Position numbers and translations under genes: made by a program | Shown here: positions 1 to 9,193 of the stretch, piece by piece | Position numbering within the stretch: the first letter of the stretch is position 1 | Layout: each line of letters starts with the position of its first letter | Notes under the pieces: generated by a model | Seen by the model: the letters and a program-made list of their open reading frames with translations, nothing else | What the model was told of the DNA's origin: nothing | The model's database searches: none | DNA from: Nocardia beijingensis NBRC 16342 | GTDB taxonomy: Bacteria > Actinomycetota > Actinomycetes > Mycobacteriales > Mycobacteriaceae | Direction of reading: 5' to 3' | DNA length: 64,000 nt | Assembly: GCF_001612785.1 (NCBI RefSeq) | Contig: NZ_BDBC01000046.1 | Coordinates: forward strand, 24,389-88,388

Positions 1-3000
1 GCCGGCGTGGTCGAGCGCGTGCCCGTATTCGTGCGCGACGACGGCCAGGACCGGACGACGCAGCACGTCCGGGGAGAACCGGCCGTTGTCCACACCGATC
101 CGCATGCGATCCCGGAACGTCTGCGCCCCGGTCGCATGGTCGTAACTGAGGACGATCGATTCGGTGAACATGCGCCCGGAGGCGTCCAGCCGTGGCTGCG
201 CCATGCCGATCACCTCGGGCGGCAGCCCACCGATACCGACGCCGCGCAGGTCGGCGGCCGGGAACCGCTCGACCAGATCGACCATCGCCCTGGCGTATTC
301 CCGCACCACCTCGGGGTTGAGACCGTCGAGGTCGAACCCGAATACCTCGAACTCGGGATTGTCCATCACGCCGCGCAGGTGCTCCCGCAGCCGCTCGCCG
401 ACCTCTTCCGGACTCAGATGCGACCACTCGTCCTCACCCGTGACGCCGAGCAGTTCCGCATCGCGGGCGGCCGCCGCGTCGCTGTCCTGGAGCGGAGGTG
501 ACGAATCGTCGGCGTCCCGCGCCGGGGTGTCGGCATGCGGCGCCTGGTCCGGTGCACCCGCCAGCGCGGGCGATGCGATGCCGCCGATGACATCGATCCG
601 CACCAGCACGCCGTCGCGATGGAGATTGAACTCGCGTGAGGTGACGACGCCGTCCTTGGTGGCGTGCACCAAGTGGTATTCGATCGCCAGCGTCCCGTTT
701 TCGTGCGCTTCCAGCAGTTGATCGCGCGCCCGCATCAACGCCCGCTCTTCAGGACTGCCCGGAACGACGCCGCGCGCCGCCCTCTCCTCGGGCGTCTCGG
801 TCAGAATCCGCCGGAGGTTCTTGTCGATCGCGGCCGTCCGGCGCAGATACTCCGGCGAACCCTGTTGCGCCTCGGCGGCTTTGGAACCACCAAGGTCCCG
901 GTGGACACCCTTGGCCTCGATCACCACCAGCTTCGGCGGCCGGCCGTCGGCACCGGGAACCAGCACCGCTATGTCGACGGTATCCGCGCCATCGATCGCG
1001 CCTTCGAACGGCGACAGCAGCACGGCGCCCGGATGCTTGTCCGCGTCGAGGGCGAACGCTCTGCCGCCCAGTTCGCCGAGCGTCTTCGACGCGTTCACCA
1101 GCAACGGGCCCAACCGGTTGAACTCCGCGGCATTGCGCTCCATCTCGCCGAGACGATCGAGCTTCGCCTGCTTCTGCTCGTCGGAGAGGTCGGACTCCAA
1201 GATCTCGATCTCGAGCTTCTCCACCCGTCCGGCGAGCTTCTCCTCGGCCAGATCGCTGATCTTCTCGATCCCGAACTCCGCAATGTGCCGCTTGACCGCG
1301 GCATTGGCCTTGTTGCGCTGCGTCTCCAGCCCCGCCCGCTCGGTGACCGTCTTCGCGATCCGGGCCGCGATCGCGTCGTCGATCACGGTGTACGGTTGCT
1401 TGTCGCCTGCGTCGGCCATGAACCGGTAGGGCCGGTTCGTCAGATGATCGGTGACGTATTCGTTGTTCAGCTCGTCGCGCAATCGGAAGCTGTCGTCGCG
1501 GTAGGTGCCAGGGTCGTCGTCCCGGTGATGCCACGTTCCGTCCGCGTCGCGATAGGAATCGGGCCGATCGCCGAACATGTGCAGCAGTCCGGCGGCGTCG
1601 CGGAACATGCCCGTGGGCACATGGTCGTCGCCGTGCTCGGACCGGTGCTCGGCGTCATCGGATTCACCGAGGAAGTCGGGCGTCTCGTCGAGGGCGGCCA
1701 TGCGGTCGCGCGCGGGCCGCGTGCCGTCGCCGCCGGCATGGTCGCGGTCCAGCGGCGCGACCTTCCGGTCAGCCGGTTCCGACGCAGCGTCGGCGTCACG
1801 CGGCCGAGTCGCCGAATCCGAAGGCCGATTCGCTTCATCCACAGCGCTCGGAACACGGTCACCCGACGGAACACGCTCCGGGTCAGCTGTGTCCGAGTCG
1901 GTGCGCGACCGCGCCGAGTCTGTATCGGCATCGTCCAGCGGCGCGGCCTTCCGGTCACGCGGTTCCGACGCACCGTCGGCGTCACGCGGCCGAGTCGCCG
2001 AATCCGAAGGCCGATTCGCTTCATCCACAGCGCTGGGTTCACGGTCACCCGGCGGAATACGCGCCGGATCGGATGAATCAGCGTCGTCGCGCAACCGCGC
2101 CGGGTCCGCGGCCGGATCAGGTGAATTCGCCTCGTCGCGAGACCGCGCCGGATCCGTAACGGGATCAGGTGAATTCGCCTCGTCGCGAGACCGCGCCGGG
2201 TCCGTGGCCGGATCAGGTGAATCCGCTTCGCCGCGCGAGCGCGCCGGGTCCGGTGCCGGGTCCGACGGCGAACGCGGCGGTACCGGGGCATCGTCCGCGG
2301 GACGCCCACCGGCGACCCGCCACCAGGTGTCGGCGTTCTTGCGGAACTCGCGGGCATGCCATTCGGCCTGCCCCGCCTTGATCCGCAGCGAGCGTTTCGT
2401 CACGCCTTCCGGCAGATCCGCCTCATCGATGCGGTTCACCAGGTCACGCAGCTGCCGCGCCTGCTCGGCGGCCCGCCTGGAGTGCATATCCGCCATCTCC
2501 GCCCGCAGCCGCGCGCGGAACTGCTTCGGCGTCTCGCCGTCGCGCCGACCGCTGATCTCGCCGGCGGGACCATAGATCGGGCGTTCGTCGGCGGGTCGCA
2601 CGCGCGGGTCCGATCCGCTCGGCGGCACCGTCTTTCCAGCACCGTCGAACAGGATCGCCGACACCGAGCGGAGGTCCGCGGGCACGTCCGGCGGGAATCC
2701 TTTGCGGCTCTCCGCTCCCGGATCGGACACCTCGATGCGGAACTCGCCGGTGTCCGGATGCATGCGCACGGTCAGGGTGTAGGCGTGCGCCCCCACCCCG
2801 TGCTCGTCGACGGGGCCGGCGTATTCGTCCACCACGAGGGCGCGCGGTCCACGACCTTCGGCGACATCGCGCGGATCCATCCCCGCGGCCATCCGCAGCA
2901 ATTCGTCGGCGATGCCCTGGTGACGGGACTGTTCCTGGCCGCCGTCCGGGTAGTCCCACAGACGGCCGCCCGCTGCCTGCTCGATCTCGCGCAGGGACAT

Positions 3001-5655
3001 GCCGCGCTCACCGACCGGTTCGTCCGGCGGCCGAATGGTGCCGCTGCCGGTCGCCTCCTGGAGTTCGGCCAAGGAGAGCCGGGCGCACTCCCCACGATTT
3101 CTCGGATGATCCTGCTGCGCGTCGGATTCGGAATCGTCGCGCGTGGTTTCGTCCGTGTCCCGGCGATCCTGCCCATCGGTGTCCGCACCCCGGCGACGAG
3201 CCGGGCCGTCGGTATCCCCACTCGGACGACGCGCCGGGCCATCCGTGTCCACACGGCGCACCGTCCTGGACTCACCCGCGTCACCGGCGAGCGGCAGCAC
3301 GACCGGCTCAGTGGTTTCGGGTCTGCCGTCTTCGGATTCCGAGGCATCGCGGGAGCGCGCCGCCTCGCCCTCCGTCCGGTCGGCGCCTGCTCGGCGCGTC
3401 TCGCCTGCCGAGCGTGTCTCGCCGTCCTGGCGCGCCTCCCCCACCTGACGGGTCGCACCGGCCTCCCGCCTGGATTCGGCTCGCGGAGCCTCGGAGTCGG
3501 TCTTGCCCGCCCGCACCCCGGCCTCGTCGCGGCCGGAACCCACGGCGCGATCGGCGACACCGGCCCGGCCCCGGTCAGCGACCGCCCTGCTCTCGGAAGT
3601 GGCGGCCGGGGCGCGGGACTCGGAAGACGGCGCGGGTCGCGCATCGCTCGATCCGGGGGAAGCAGGCGACGCATGCGTAGCGCCCGGCGCGACACCGGTC
3701 GACGGCGGCGCGCCAGTTGTGCTCGGCCCGCCGTGCGGCGTCGCACCGGGACCGGTGAGCGGAACGCCCGCGACGGGTGTCGCGCCCGTCGGCGGAGTAT
3801 CCGAGACCGACCGCGTCTCCGGGTTCCGCACACCGTCGACAGTGCCGTGCTGGGCGGCACCCGGGTCACTAGCTCTATCGTGCTGTCCTGCGGCAATATT
3901 CGGTTCCTCGGAACGTCCTGTCCCAGCGCCGCGCTCCTGCCTTCCTTCGTCGGCGAGCCCTGCGCCGGTGTCGGACGTCGACCGCTCGCCCGACGCGGAC
4001 CGCTCCCCCGGCGCGGACTGCTCACCCGACGCACTCCGCTCACCAGAGGCAGACTGCTCACCCGACGCCGTGTGCTCACCCGACACAGAATGCTCACCCG
4101 CCGAGGGCTGCTCACTCGACGCGGCCCGCTCCCCGGACGCAGACTGCTCCCCGGACGCAGACTGCTCGCCAGGCGCACTCCGCTCACCAGACGCAGATTG
4201 CTCACCGGACGCCGCACGCTCACCAGACGCAGACTGCTCACCCGACGCCGCACGCTCCCCGGACGCAGACTGCTCACCCGACGCCGCACGCTCCCCCGAC
4301 CCTGCCCGCTCCCCGGCCGCCCCCTGCTCCCCGTTCTGCGCCGTAGTGCCGGCCTCCCCATTCCGCCCAGCCTCGTTCGACCTCCCCCCATCGGCCCCCG
4401 CGCTCGCACCCCGATCTCCGGACACCCCGGCCCCGCGCGAAGTATCCGTACCGCCGGAGACATTGCCGTTCCCGGCCGCGGGCATCCCGGCGCGCGGAGC
4501 CCCGTTCCCCCCGGGCGTATTCGACGCGCCCGGAGCCAAACTGCCGTCCCCCGCACCGGGCGTCCCCGCGCCATCGGGCCGGTAGCCGACCCGCGGCCCG
4601 CCCACGTCGGCGAAGAGATTGTTCACCCGAGTTCCCAGATCGGGACGACTCATCGTGGTCGGCATCACCTTGTTCCACATCTGCGCGGAACCGACCTTCG
4701 CGGCGCTGGTCATCGCACCGTTGGACGCGCCCGCCGTGAACATGCGCCAGTCGACCGGCGTGTTCCCCAGGTTCTGCAGCGCCTTGTCCAACCCGTCCGT
4801 CGCCACGTCGAAGCCGAACTGCGTGGCGGTCGCACCGAGGAAGCCGGCACCGGCGCCAGCCAAACCCGCCGTGGTCCCGGTGATCGCGCCGTGCAGGAAC
4901 GGATTGAACTCCGGGCCGAACTTCCGGGTCAGCGCATGGCCCAGCTTCTCACCCAGCGGCCCCGCCGCCGCGCCGCCCGCAGCGGAACTCACGGCGGTGA
5001 CGACGACCTGCTCGACATTGATGTTCTTGCGGTGCCCCTGCTCGACCTGATAGGCCTGCACCCCGAGTTCCTGCATGGTGCCGAGGATCGTGTCGATCGC
5101 GACGTGCCGGAGCAGGAAGCTCACGAACCGGTTGGCCACGATCCGCCCCACCCGCTGGATCACCGCCTGCACCAAACGCTGGCCGATGATGCGAACCGCG
5201 ATCCGGGTGGCCGCGATCGCCGCCGCGTCCACCGCGGGCTTGAACGGCCCGGACGCGAACGACGCCGCCAGTTCCGCCGCCAGCAACGCCAGCGACGACC
5301 AGTACATCAGCTTGCCGTATTCGATCTCGGTGCCGACGTCGTAAGCGGAGTCGCCGATCTCCTTGAAATAGTCGGCCAGCTTCGACAGCGTCTGGTCGTC
5401 CTGCGGATTGCCGCCGCTGAACGTCAGGAAGCTGTCGAAGGCTTTGACCATCTCCGTGTAGCCGTCGCCGGAGGGATAAGCGGTCATCGACGCGCTCTTG
5501 GCCGCCACGATGTCGGGGATGACCGAACGCAACTCCTCCGCGGCGGTCCGCCAGTCCCCACCCAGGCCCCACATCTGGTCTTCGTTGCCCTCGGGCCACT
5601 CCATGCCGACGATCGGCTCGAGGTATTTCAGCGCTGCGGGCAGCTCGATGGCCAT
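1..5655 (-). CDS. Giant CpnT-like / WXG100-linked polymorphic toxin (3' end beyond window)
   Basis: 1885 codons are visible and the frame is still open at the left edge. The start ATG follows GAGG with a good spacing. Residues 1-150 (MAIELPAALKYLEPIVGMEW...) match the CpnT/WXG100-like N-terminal domain found in actinobacterial exported toxins. Residues 125-300 are Ala/Gly-rich and hydrophobic. Residues 330 to about 900 are a low-complexity Ser/Gly/Glu/Arg/Asp linker with several repeat families. Around residues 850-960, a Cys (NRGECARLSL), MSLREIE and GVGAHAYTL recall a papain-like (Tox-PL/deamidase) layout; this is inference. The last visible residues contain VVAHEYGHALDH, a zinc metallopeptidase HExxH motif, probably the toxic tip. 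It lies last in an apparent operon behind WXG100 and YbaB-like genes, which suggests type VII export. The C-terminal boundary and any immunity gene are outside the window. Confidence 0.8.
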   Translation of the reverse strand, partial: MAIELPAALKYLEPIVGMEWPEGNEDQMWGLGGDWRTAAEELRSVIPDIVAAKSASMTAYPSGDGYTEMVKAFDSFLTFSGGNPQDDQTLSKLADYFKEIGDSAYDVGTEIEYGKLMYWSSLALLAAELAASFASGPFKPAVDAAAIAATRIAVRIIGQRLVQAVIQRVGRIVANRFVSFLLRHVAIDTILGTMQELGVQAYQVEQGHRKNINVEQVVVTAVSSAAGGAAAGPLGEKLGHALTRKFGPEFNPFLHGAITGTTAGLAGAGAGFLGATATQFGFDVATDGLDKALQNLGNTPVDWRMFTAGASNGAMTSAAKVGSAQMWNKVMPTTMSRPDLGTRVNNLFADVGGPRVGYRPDGAGTPGAGDGSLAPGASNTPGGNGAPRAGMPAAGNGNVSGGTDTSRGAGVSGDRGASAGADGGRSNEAGRNGEAGTTAQNGEQGAAGERAGSGERAASGEQSASGERAASGEQSASGERAASGEQSASGERSAPGEQSASGEQSASGERAASSEQPSAGEHSVSGEHTASGEQSASGERSASGEQSAPGERSASGERSTSDTGAGLADEGRQERGAGTGRSEEPNIAAGQHDRASDPGAAQHGTVDGVRNPETRSVSDTPPTGATPVAGVPLTGPGATPHGGPSTTGAPPSTGVAPGATHASPASPGSSDARPAPSSESRAPAATSESRAVADRGRAGVADRAVGSGRDEAGVRAGKTDSEAPRAESRREAGATRQVGEARQDGETRSAGETRRAGADRTEGEAARSRDASESEDGRPETTEPVVLPLAGDAGESRTVRRVDTDGPARRPSGDTDGPARRRGADTDGQDRRDTDETTRDDSESDAQQDHPRNRGECARLSLAELQEATGSGTIRPPDEPVGERGMSLREIEQAAGGRLWDYPDGGQEQSRHQGIADELLRMAAGMDPRDVAEGRGPRALVVDEYAGPVDEHGVGAHAYTLTVRMHPDTGEFRIEVSDPGAESRKGFPPDVPADLRSVSAILFDGAGKTVPPSGSDPRVRPADERPIYGPAGEISGRRDGETPKQFRARLRAEMADMHSRRAAEQARQLRDLVNRIDEADLPEGVTKRSLRIKAGQAEWHAREFRKNADTWWRVAGGRPADDAPVPPRSPSDPAPDPARSRGEADSPDPATDPARSRDEANSPDPVTDPARSRDEANSPDPAADPARLRDDADSSDPARIPPGDREPSAVDEANRPSDSATRPRDADGASEPRDRKAAPLDDADTDSARSRTDSDTADPERVPSGDRVPSAVDEANRPSDSATRPRDADAASEPADRKVAPLDRDHAGGDGTRPARDRMAALDETPDFLGESDDAEHRSEHGDDHVPTGMFRDAAGLLHMFGDRPDSYRDADGTWHHRDDDPGTYRDDSFRLRDELNNEYVTDHLTNRPYRFMADAGDKQPYTVIDDAIAARIAKTVTERAGLETQRNKANAAVKRHIAEFGIEKISDLAEEKLAGRVEKLEIEILESDLSDEQKQAKLDRLGEMERNAAEFNRLGPLLVNASKTLGELGGRAFALDADKHPGAVLLSPFEGAIDGADTVDIAVLVPGADGRPPKLVVIEAKGVHRDLGGSKAAEAQQGSPEYLRRTAAIDKNLRRILTETPEERAARGVVPGSPEERALMRARDQLLEAHENGTLAIEYHLVHATKDGVVTSREFNLHRDGVLVRIDVIGGIASPALAGAPDQAPHADTPARDADDSSPPLQDSDAAAARDAELLGVTGEDEWSHLSPEEVGERLREHLRGVMDNPEFEVFGFDLDGLNPEVVREYARAMVDLVERFPAADLRGVGIGGLPPEVIGMAQPRLDASGRMFTESIVLSYDHATGAQTFRDRMRIGVDNGRFSPDVLRRPVLAVVAHEYGHALDHAG
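1747..2034 (-). repeat. Two 102-bp direct repeats in the toxin linker
   Basis: Positions 1747-1848 and 1933-2034 are the same 102-bp sequence with about four differences, offset by 186 bp (62 codons). The last 48 bp of each copy are identical. The reading frame is kept. Each encodes an acidic/basic linker stretch containing ANRPSDSATRPRDAD. This looks like recent in-frame duplication. Confidence 0.9.
2085..2262 (-). repeat. 48-bp (16-residue) tandem repeats in the toxin linker
   Basis: About three and a half tandem units with a 48-bp period encode variants of ARSRDEANSPDPVTDP. Neighbouring units differ at only a few bases. The repeats lie inside the coding frame of the giant toxin and extend the charged linker. 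Confidence 0.85.
3960..4310 (-). repeat. Hexapeptide SGE(Q/R)(S/A)A repeat tract
   Basis: Roughly residues 453-566 of the giant toxin are built from 18-bp units encoding S-G-E-Q/R-S/A-A. Many units are paired into nearly identical 36-bp repeats. The composition suggests an extended, flexible linker between the secretion head and the toxic tip. Confidence 0.85.
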
Positions 5656-5692
5656 GGGCGGCTACCTCGACGGGCCGGTGCGGCCACCGAGC

Positions 5693-6187
5693 TCACCAGC
5701 TGGAGTCGGTGACCGATCCACCACGATCGCGCTCTACGGTCTCGGTGAAGCGCATGCCGCTGCCGTCGGAGAACTCCCTGCGCTCCCGCGCGTTCGGCGG
5801 TGTCGTCGGGGCCGGGACCGGTTCCGGCGCGCGCAGGTCGGGCATGCCCTCCACCAAGTCGGACAGCTTCGGCATGCGCGCACGATGAGTGTCCAAAGGA
5901 GCCATCAGCTCTCGCGTCTTGCGGGCGACATCGGCACTGGCCTGCTGCGCGGCCTCGGTGACCGCCTTGGCGATCTCGGCGTGGCTGAGATCCTCGATAT
6001 TCGGCCCGAACTGGGTGTCGATGACCGTGTTGTCGGCATTCACGACGACCGTCACCCGCTTGCCGCGCACCGTGGCCCGGCCGGTCAACTCCGCGCGCTC
6101 CTGCTGCAACCGCGCGATGATCCGCATCTGTTCCTGGACGCCGTCGAGGATGTCGGCCAGGTCCGCTTTGGCTTGCTCGTTCGTCAT
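5693..6187 (-). CDS. YbaB/EbfC-like DNA-binding family protein
   Basis: 164 residues. Residues 1-110 have the YbaB pattern: an N-terminal helix (QAKADLADILDGVQEQ), a beta stretch (GRATVRGKRVTVVVNADNTV) and a second helix rich in Ala/Gln. The C-terminal 50 residues are Pro- and Arg-rich and probably disordered. In actinobacterial WXG100 loci, YbaB-like proteins often sit between the small ESX-like protein and the large toxin substrate, as here (gap of 19 bp upstream, 37 bp downstream). A chaperone or structural role in secretion is inferred; DNA binding is the family annotation. A second member is at 25488-26339. Confidence 0.8.
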   Translation of the reverse strand: MTNEQAKADLADILDGVQEQMRIIARLQQERAELTGRATVRGKRVTVVVNADNTVIDTQFGPNIEDLSHAEIAKAVTEAAQQASADVARKTRELMAPLDTHRARMPKLSDLVEGMPDLRAPEPVPAPTTPPNARERREFSDGSGMRFTETVERDRGGSVTDSSW

Positions 6188-6206
6188 CGGTCGGAGAACC
6201 CCGGGG

Positions 6207-6530
6207 TCAGCGGATGCCGTCGCGGTTGCCGTGCTCCATGTCGCGCAGCAGATTCGCGGTCTTCGTCTGTCCCTTGCTGAAGTTCTCGAATGTGCCCGCC
6301 ACGTTGCGGGCGCCCTTGATCAGGTTGTCCCTGGTCGTCGTGTAACCGCCGGAGCCGTCGGGGCCGTTGGCGAAGTTGCGGCCGATAGTATCGTTGCCCC
6401 AGCAGTTTCCGCGCGCGGCGATCGACGCGCTCAATCTGTCGATGATGCCGTTGATCCGGTCCTCGACGTGCCCTGTCTTCTGGGCCGCCTTGCGGAACAG
6501 ATGCTCGTCGAATTCGACATTGTCCGCCAT
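6207..6530 (-). CDS. WXG100-type ESX-like small protein
   Basis: 107 residues, the usual size of WXG100 proteins. Two predicted helices flank a turn containing NCWGND, a C-W-G variant of the central WxG motif. The start ATG is preceded by GGAGG. It is the first gene of the apparent operon WXG100 / YbaB-like / giant toxin. The expected role is a secretion partner for the large toxin through a type VII (ESX-like) system; no secretion core genes are in this window. Confidence 0.8.
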   Translation of the reverse strand: MADNVEFDEHLFRKAAQKTGHVEDRINGIIDRLSASIAARGNCWGNDTIGRNFANGPDGSGGYTTTRDNLIKGARNVAGTFENFSKGQTKTANLLRDMEHGNRDGIR

Positions 6531-6713
6531 CGCGTCCGCTCCTCCACCCTCGCGTCCTTCCCACCCACGGTAACACCGGATGACTAATCCCCAGTGACGC
6601 CAATATGAACGGCGAATTCCTCGATGTTTGCGGGCAGGCTTCGCTCCAGGTCGAACACGGGTGAGCCCGTGAGATGCGCTCGGCGCCCCGAATTTACGGG
6701 GCAGGACGGCCGC

Positions 6714-7157
6714 TCACAGCTCCAGCATCACGGTGACCGGGCCGTCGTTCACCAGCTCGATGCGCATATGCGCGCCGAACCGCCCGGTCGCCACTGTCCC
6801 GCCGAGTTCGCGCAACGCCTGCGCGAAGTGCTCGACGAGGGGCTCGGCGACAGCGCCGGGCGCGGCCGCCGACCAGGACGGACGCCTGCCCTTCTTCGTG
6901 TCCGCGTACAGCGTGAACTGGCTGACCACCAGAATCGGCGCGCCCAGATCCGCGGCCGAGCGCTCCCCGTCGAGGATGCGCAGCCGCCACACCTTGTCGG
7001 CCAGTGCGCGCGCGGTCGCCTCCGAGTCGGAGTGCGTCACGCCCACCAGCGCGACCAGGCCGTGCGGGAGGCCGTCGGCCACCGGGTCGATCCGGCCGAC
7101 GACCTGCTCGCCGACGGTGACCCGGGCCGAACTCACGCGCTGTAGAAGGGCTCGCAC
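6714..7157 (-). CDS. dtd: D-aminoacyl-tRNA deacylase
   Basis: 147 residues, full family length. It begins MRALLQRVSSARVTV, the typical Dtd N-terminus, and carries the active-site motifs SQFTLYADT (residues about 80-88) and NDGPVTVMLEL at the C-terminus (the NxGPVT motif). The enzyme hydrolyses D-aminoacyl-tRNA, recycling tRNA mischarged with D-amino acids in the cytoplasm. It stands alone, divergent from the gene at 7345, and is a housekeeping gene. Confidence 0.97.
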   Translation of the reverse strand: MRALLQRVSSARVTVGEQVVGRIDPVADGLPHGLVALVGVTHSDSEATARALADKVWRLRILDGERSAADLGAPILVVSQFTLYADTKKGRRPSWSAAAPGAVAEPLVEHFAQALRELGGTVATGRFGAHMRIELVNDGPVTVMLEL

Positions 7158-7344
7158 AACCGTCGATCATGCCTTCCGTCGCGGCGGCGGCGTCCGCGCG
7201 GGTCACCGGCCGCCGGACAACCCGGTCTGCCTGGCGGGATACAGGTGCGCGCGGGCGGCAAGCGTGACAAACTCGGTGCGCAGAAGATTGTGGTGCGCGG
7301 TTGCCGCGCGTTGGCGGAGGATCATGCTGGAAACGAGGAGCGCG

Positions 7345-8847
7345 ATGGATCTGGACGCGATGGAGCGTCAGATCGCGGCGGATCGGTATGCGGCCCTCGA
7401 CCGGACGGTCGAATCCGAATTGCGCTTGGCCACCTCTCTCGGCGAACTCGCCAAGGGGCTGATCGCCACCAAGAACAACAGCTCGACGCGCGACCGCACG
7501 CGGGAAGCGCTGGCGCCCGCCGAAGAGGCGGCGGCAATCCGCCTGCGCCTGCTGTCCAGGGGGCAAGTGCTCACCGCCCGCCTCGCCGGCGAGTTGAACG
7601 ACGCGCTGCGCTCCTTCGAGCAGGCGGCGCGGCACAGCGGCCGCAGGGAACTGGCCACCACCACGATCCGGCGCGCCTGCGACGTCTACCGGCAAGTGGC
7701 GCGCGAGCACCCCGAGGTCGCGGGCCCGTGCGCCGACGGCCTGTCCAAGTGCGGTGTCTGGCTGGGCAGGCTGGATCAGGACGCCGCCGTGGCCGCGACC
7801 GAGGAGGCGGCCCGCATCCGCGCCTCCCTCGCCGCGGCGAACCCGGAGCTGTCCGGGAAGTACCTGGCCAGCCTGAGCACGCTGCTGCGCACGCTCATGG
7901 TCGGCCGGTCACGCAAGCAGGCCATCGCGATGTACCGGGAGCGGTACGCCGCGTTCACCTCCACCAGCATGTCGATCCGGCTGCGCGCCTGCGGCATCCA
8001 GGACCTGGATCTCACCCCCAAATCGCACCGGGCCCTGGTCGAATTGGGTTGCCGCACCCTGGAGGGAGCCGGACGGCTCACCCAGCAGCAGATCATGTTC
8101 AAATCCTCCGGCGACCTGTCGACCGTCGAGGAGATCAACTGGAAGCTCGCCCTGGTCGGCCTGCGCCCACTCGCGCCGGGCACCGAGCAGGATCAGCCGT
8201 CGACGCCCGTGCAGATCGGCTCCACCTTCGGCGCACTCAGCGTCTACCTGCCGGAACGGGACGCCATCGCCCAGGTGCGCGCCGCGATCATCGCGGCCTA
8301 CGCCGTCGACGACGCCTATCCCCTCGACCGCGAGAGTTATCTCGGCACGCACGAGTCGAAGTTGACGATCCGCGAGCCGAAGCTGAACACCTCCGCCACC
8401 CTCGGCGACGACATCGTGCTGATCGACCAGCCCTACGGCGGCTGGGTGACGGTCATGAGCCTGAACTGGGAACTCACCCCGGTGGCGAAACATCCGCTGG
8501 CACTGCGCCTGTCCCAGGACTGGCCCGTCGCGGCGATCACGGTCACGGAGGACGTGGCCTACGAGTTGTGCTGGTACGAGCGCGGCGCGGCCACCCAGTA
8601 CGCCGCGCTCGGCCGTCCGGCCGGGCAGGCTCCGCTCGACAAACCGCTCGCGCCATTGGATTTCGAGACGCTGGCCCTGTACAACCCCGATCGCGCGACG
8701 GAGAGCAAACTGCGCGCGGCCTTCGGCAACACGAAGGTCTTCGCCAACCTCACCTACCTGCCCGATTGCGGCCTGCGCCAGATCAGTGCCGACACGCCGT
8801 TGTCCGAGCACGGCGACCGCGTGCTGTTCTTCCGCACGACACCCTGA
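7345..8847 (+). CDS. Conserved hypothetical protein with TPR-like N-terminal half
   Basis: About 500 residues, not recognised. The N-terminal 230 residues are helical and Ala/Arg-rich with TPR-like spacing (EEAAAIRLRLL, ALRSFEQAARHSG, ACDVYRQVAREHP, AATEEAARIRASL). The C-terminal half is mixed alpha/beta with no motif I can name. No signal peptide or membrane segment is seen. Start: ATG at 7345 follows GAGGAG by 4 nt. An in-frame ATG at 7324, 3 nt after GGAGG, would add 7 residues, so the start is uncertain. A strong hairpin follows the stop codon directly, so the gene is probably monocistronic. It diverges from dtd. Confidence 0.7.
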   Translation: MDLDAMERQIAADRYAALDRTVESELRLATSLGELAKGLIATKNNSSTRDRTREALAPAEEAAAIRLRLLSRGQVLTARLAGELNDALRSFEQAARHSGRRELATTTIRRACDVYRQVAREHPEVAGPCADGLSKCGVWLGRLDQDAAVAATEEAARIRASLAAANPELSGKYLASLSTLLRTLMVGRSRKQAIAMYRERYAAFTSTSMSIRLRACGIQDLDLTPKSHRALVELGCRTLEGAGRLTQQQIMFKSSGDLSTVEEINWKLALVGLRPLAPGTEQDQPSTPVQIGSTFGALSVYLPERDAIAQVRAAIIAAYAVDDAYPLDRESYLGTHESKLTIREPKLNTSATLGDDIVLIDQPYGGWVTVMSLNWELTPVAKHPLALRLSQDWPVAAITVTEDVAYELCWYERGAATQYAALGRPAGQAPLDKPLAPLDFETLALYNPDRATESKLRAAFGNTKVFANLTYLPDCGLRQISADTPLSEHGDRVLFFRTTP

Positions 8848-8855
8848 GTCCGCTG

Positions 8856-8875
8856 TGCCGCAACGATTTGCGGCA
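8856..8875 (+). terminator. Hairpin terminator after the TPR-like gene
   Basis: TGCCGCAA, loop CGAT, TTGCGGCA: a perfect 8-bp stem beginning 8 nt after the stop codon at 8847. There is no T-run, which is common in actinobacteria. Confidence 0.7.
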
Positions 8876-9193
8876 AGGTAGCCGCTCCCGTCAACGGCGG
8901 CGGTGAACAAAATACCCGGCGTTTCCACCCCGCATCTTCGCAGGTCATTTGACCAGGAAATACGTACGCCGAGTTGAACGGGGGGCCACGTCGCGTCTCC
9001 TGCCGGTCACCGCACGCACCGGTAACCAGCAGGCAAACGAACATCTCGAGAACTAATTGAACGGAATGTTTGATCCGCTCCATGGAGTGCTCTACTGAAA
9101 CAACGCCCGCACGATGTACCGGATCACAGCACCGATGCCGCAGCGCCGTCCGGGCGGCTTGGAAAAAGTCACACGAAGCTACCCGAGGGCCCT
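8876..9193. other. Intergenic region without recognisable gene
   Basis: 318 bp between the terminator and the next coding region. I see no convincing open frame, RNA gene or long repeat. It presumably carries the promoter of the pair 9194/9649, but no clear -35/-10 pair could be assigned. Confidence 0.5.

Noticed and set aside
1930..2262. A CRISPR-like array, because of the regular 48-bp repeats
   Set aside because: Units are contiguous with no unique spacers, preserve the reading frame and encode protein repeats; no cas genes are present.
2356..5712. An 1118-codon open frame on the plus strand and a 600-codon frame on the minus strand (2772-4574)
   Set aside because: Both are in other frames over the toxin linker. 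They consist of Arg/Pro-rich repeats mirroring the SGEQSA repeat DNA, and neither has a domain or a proper start.
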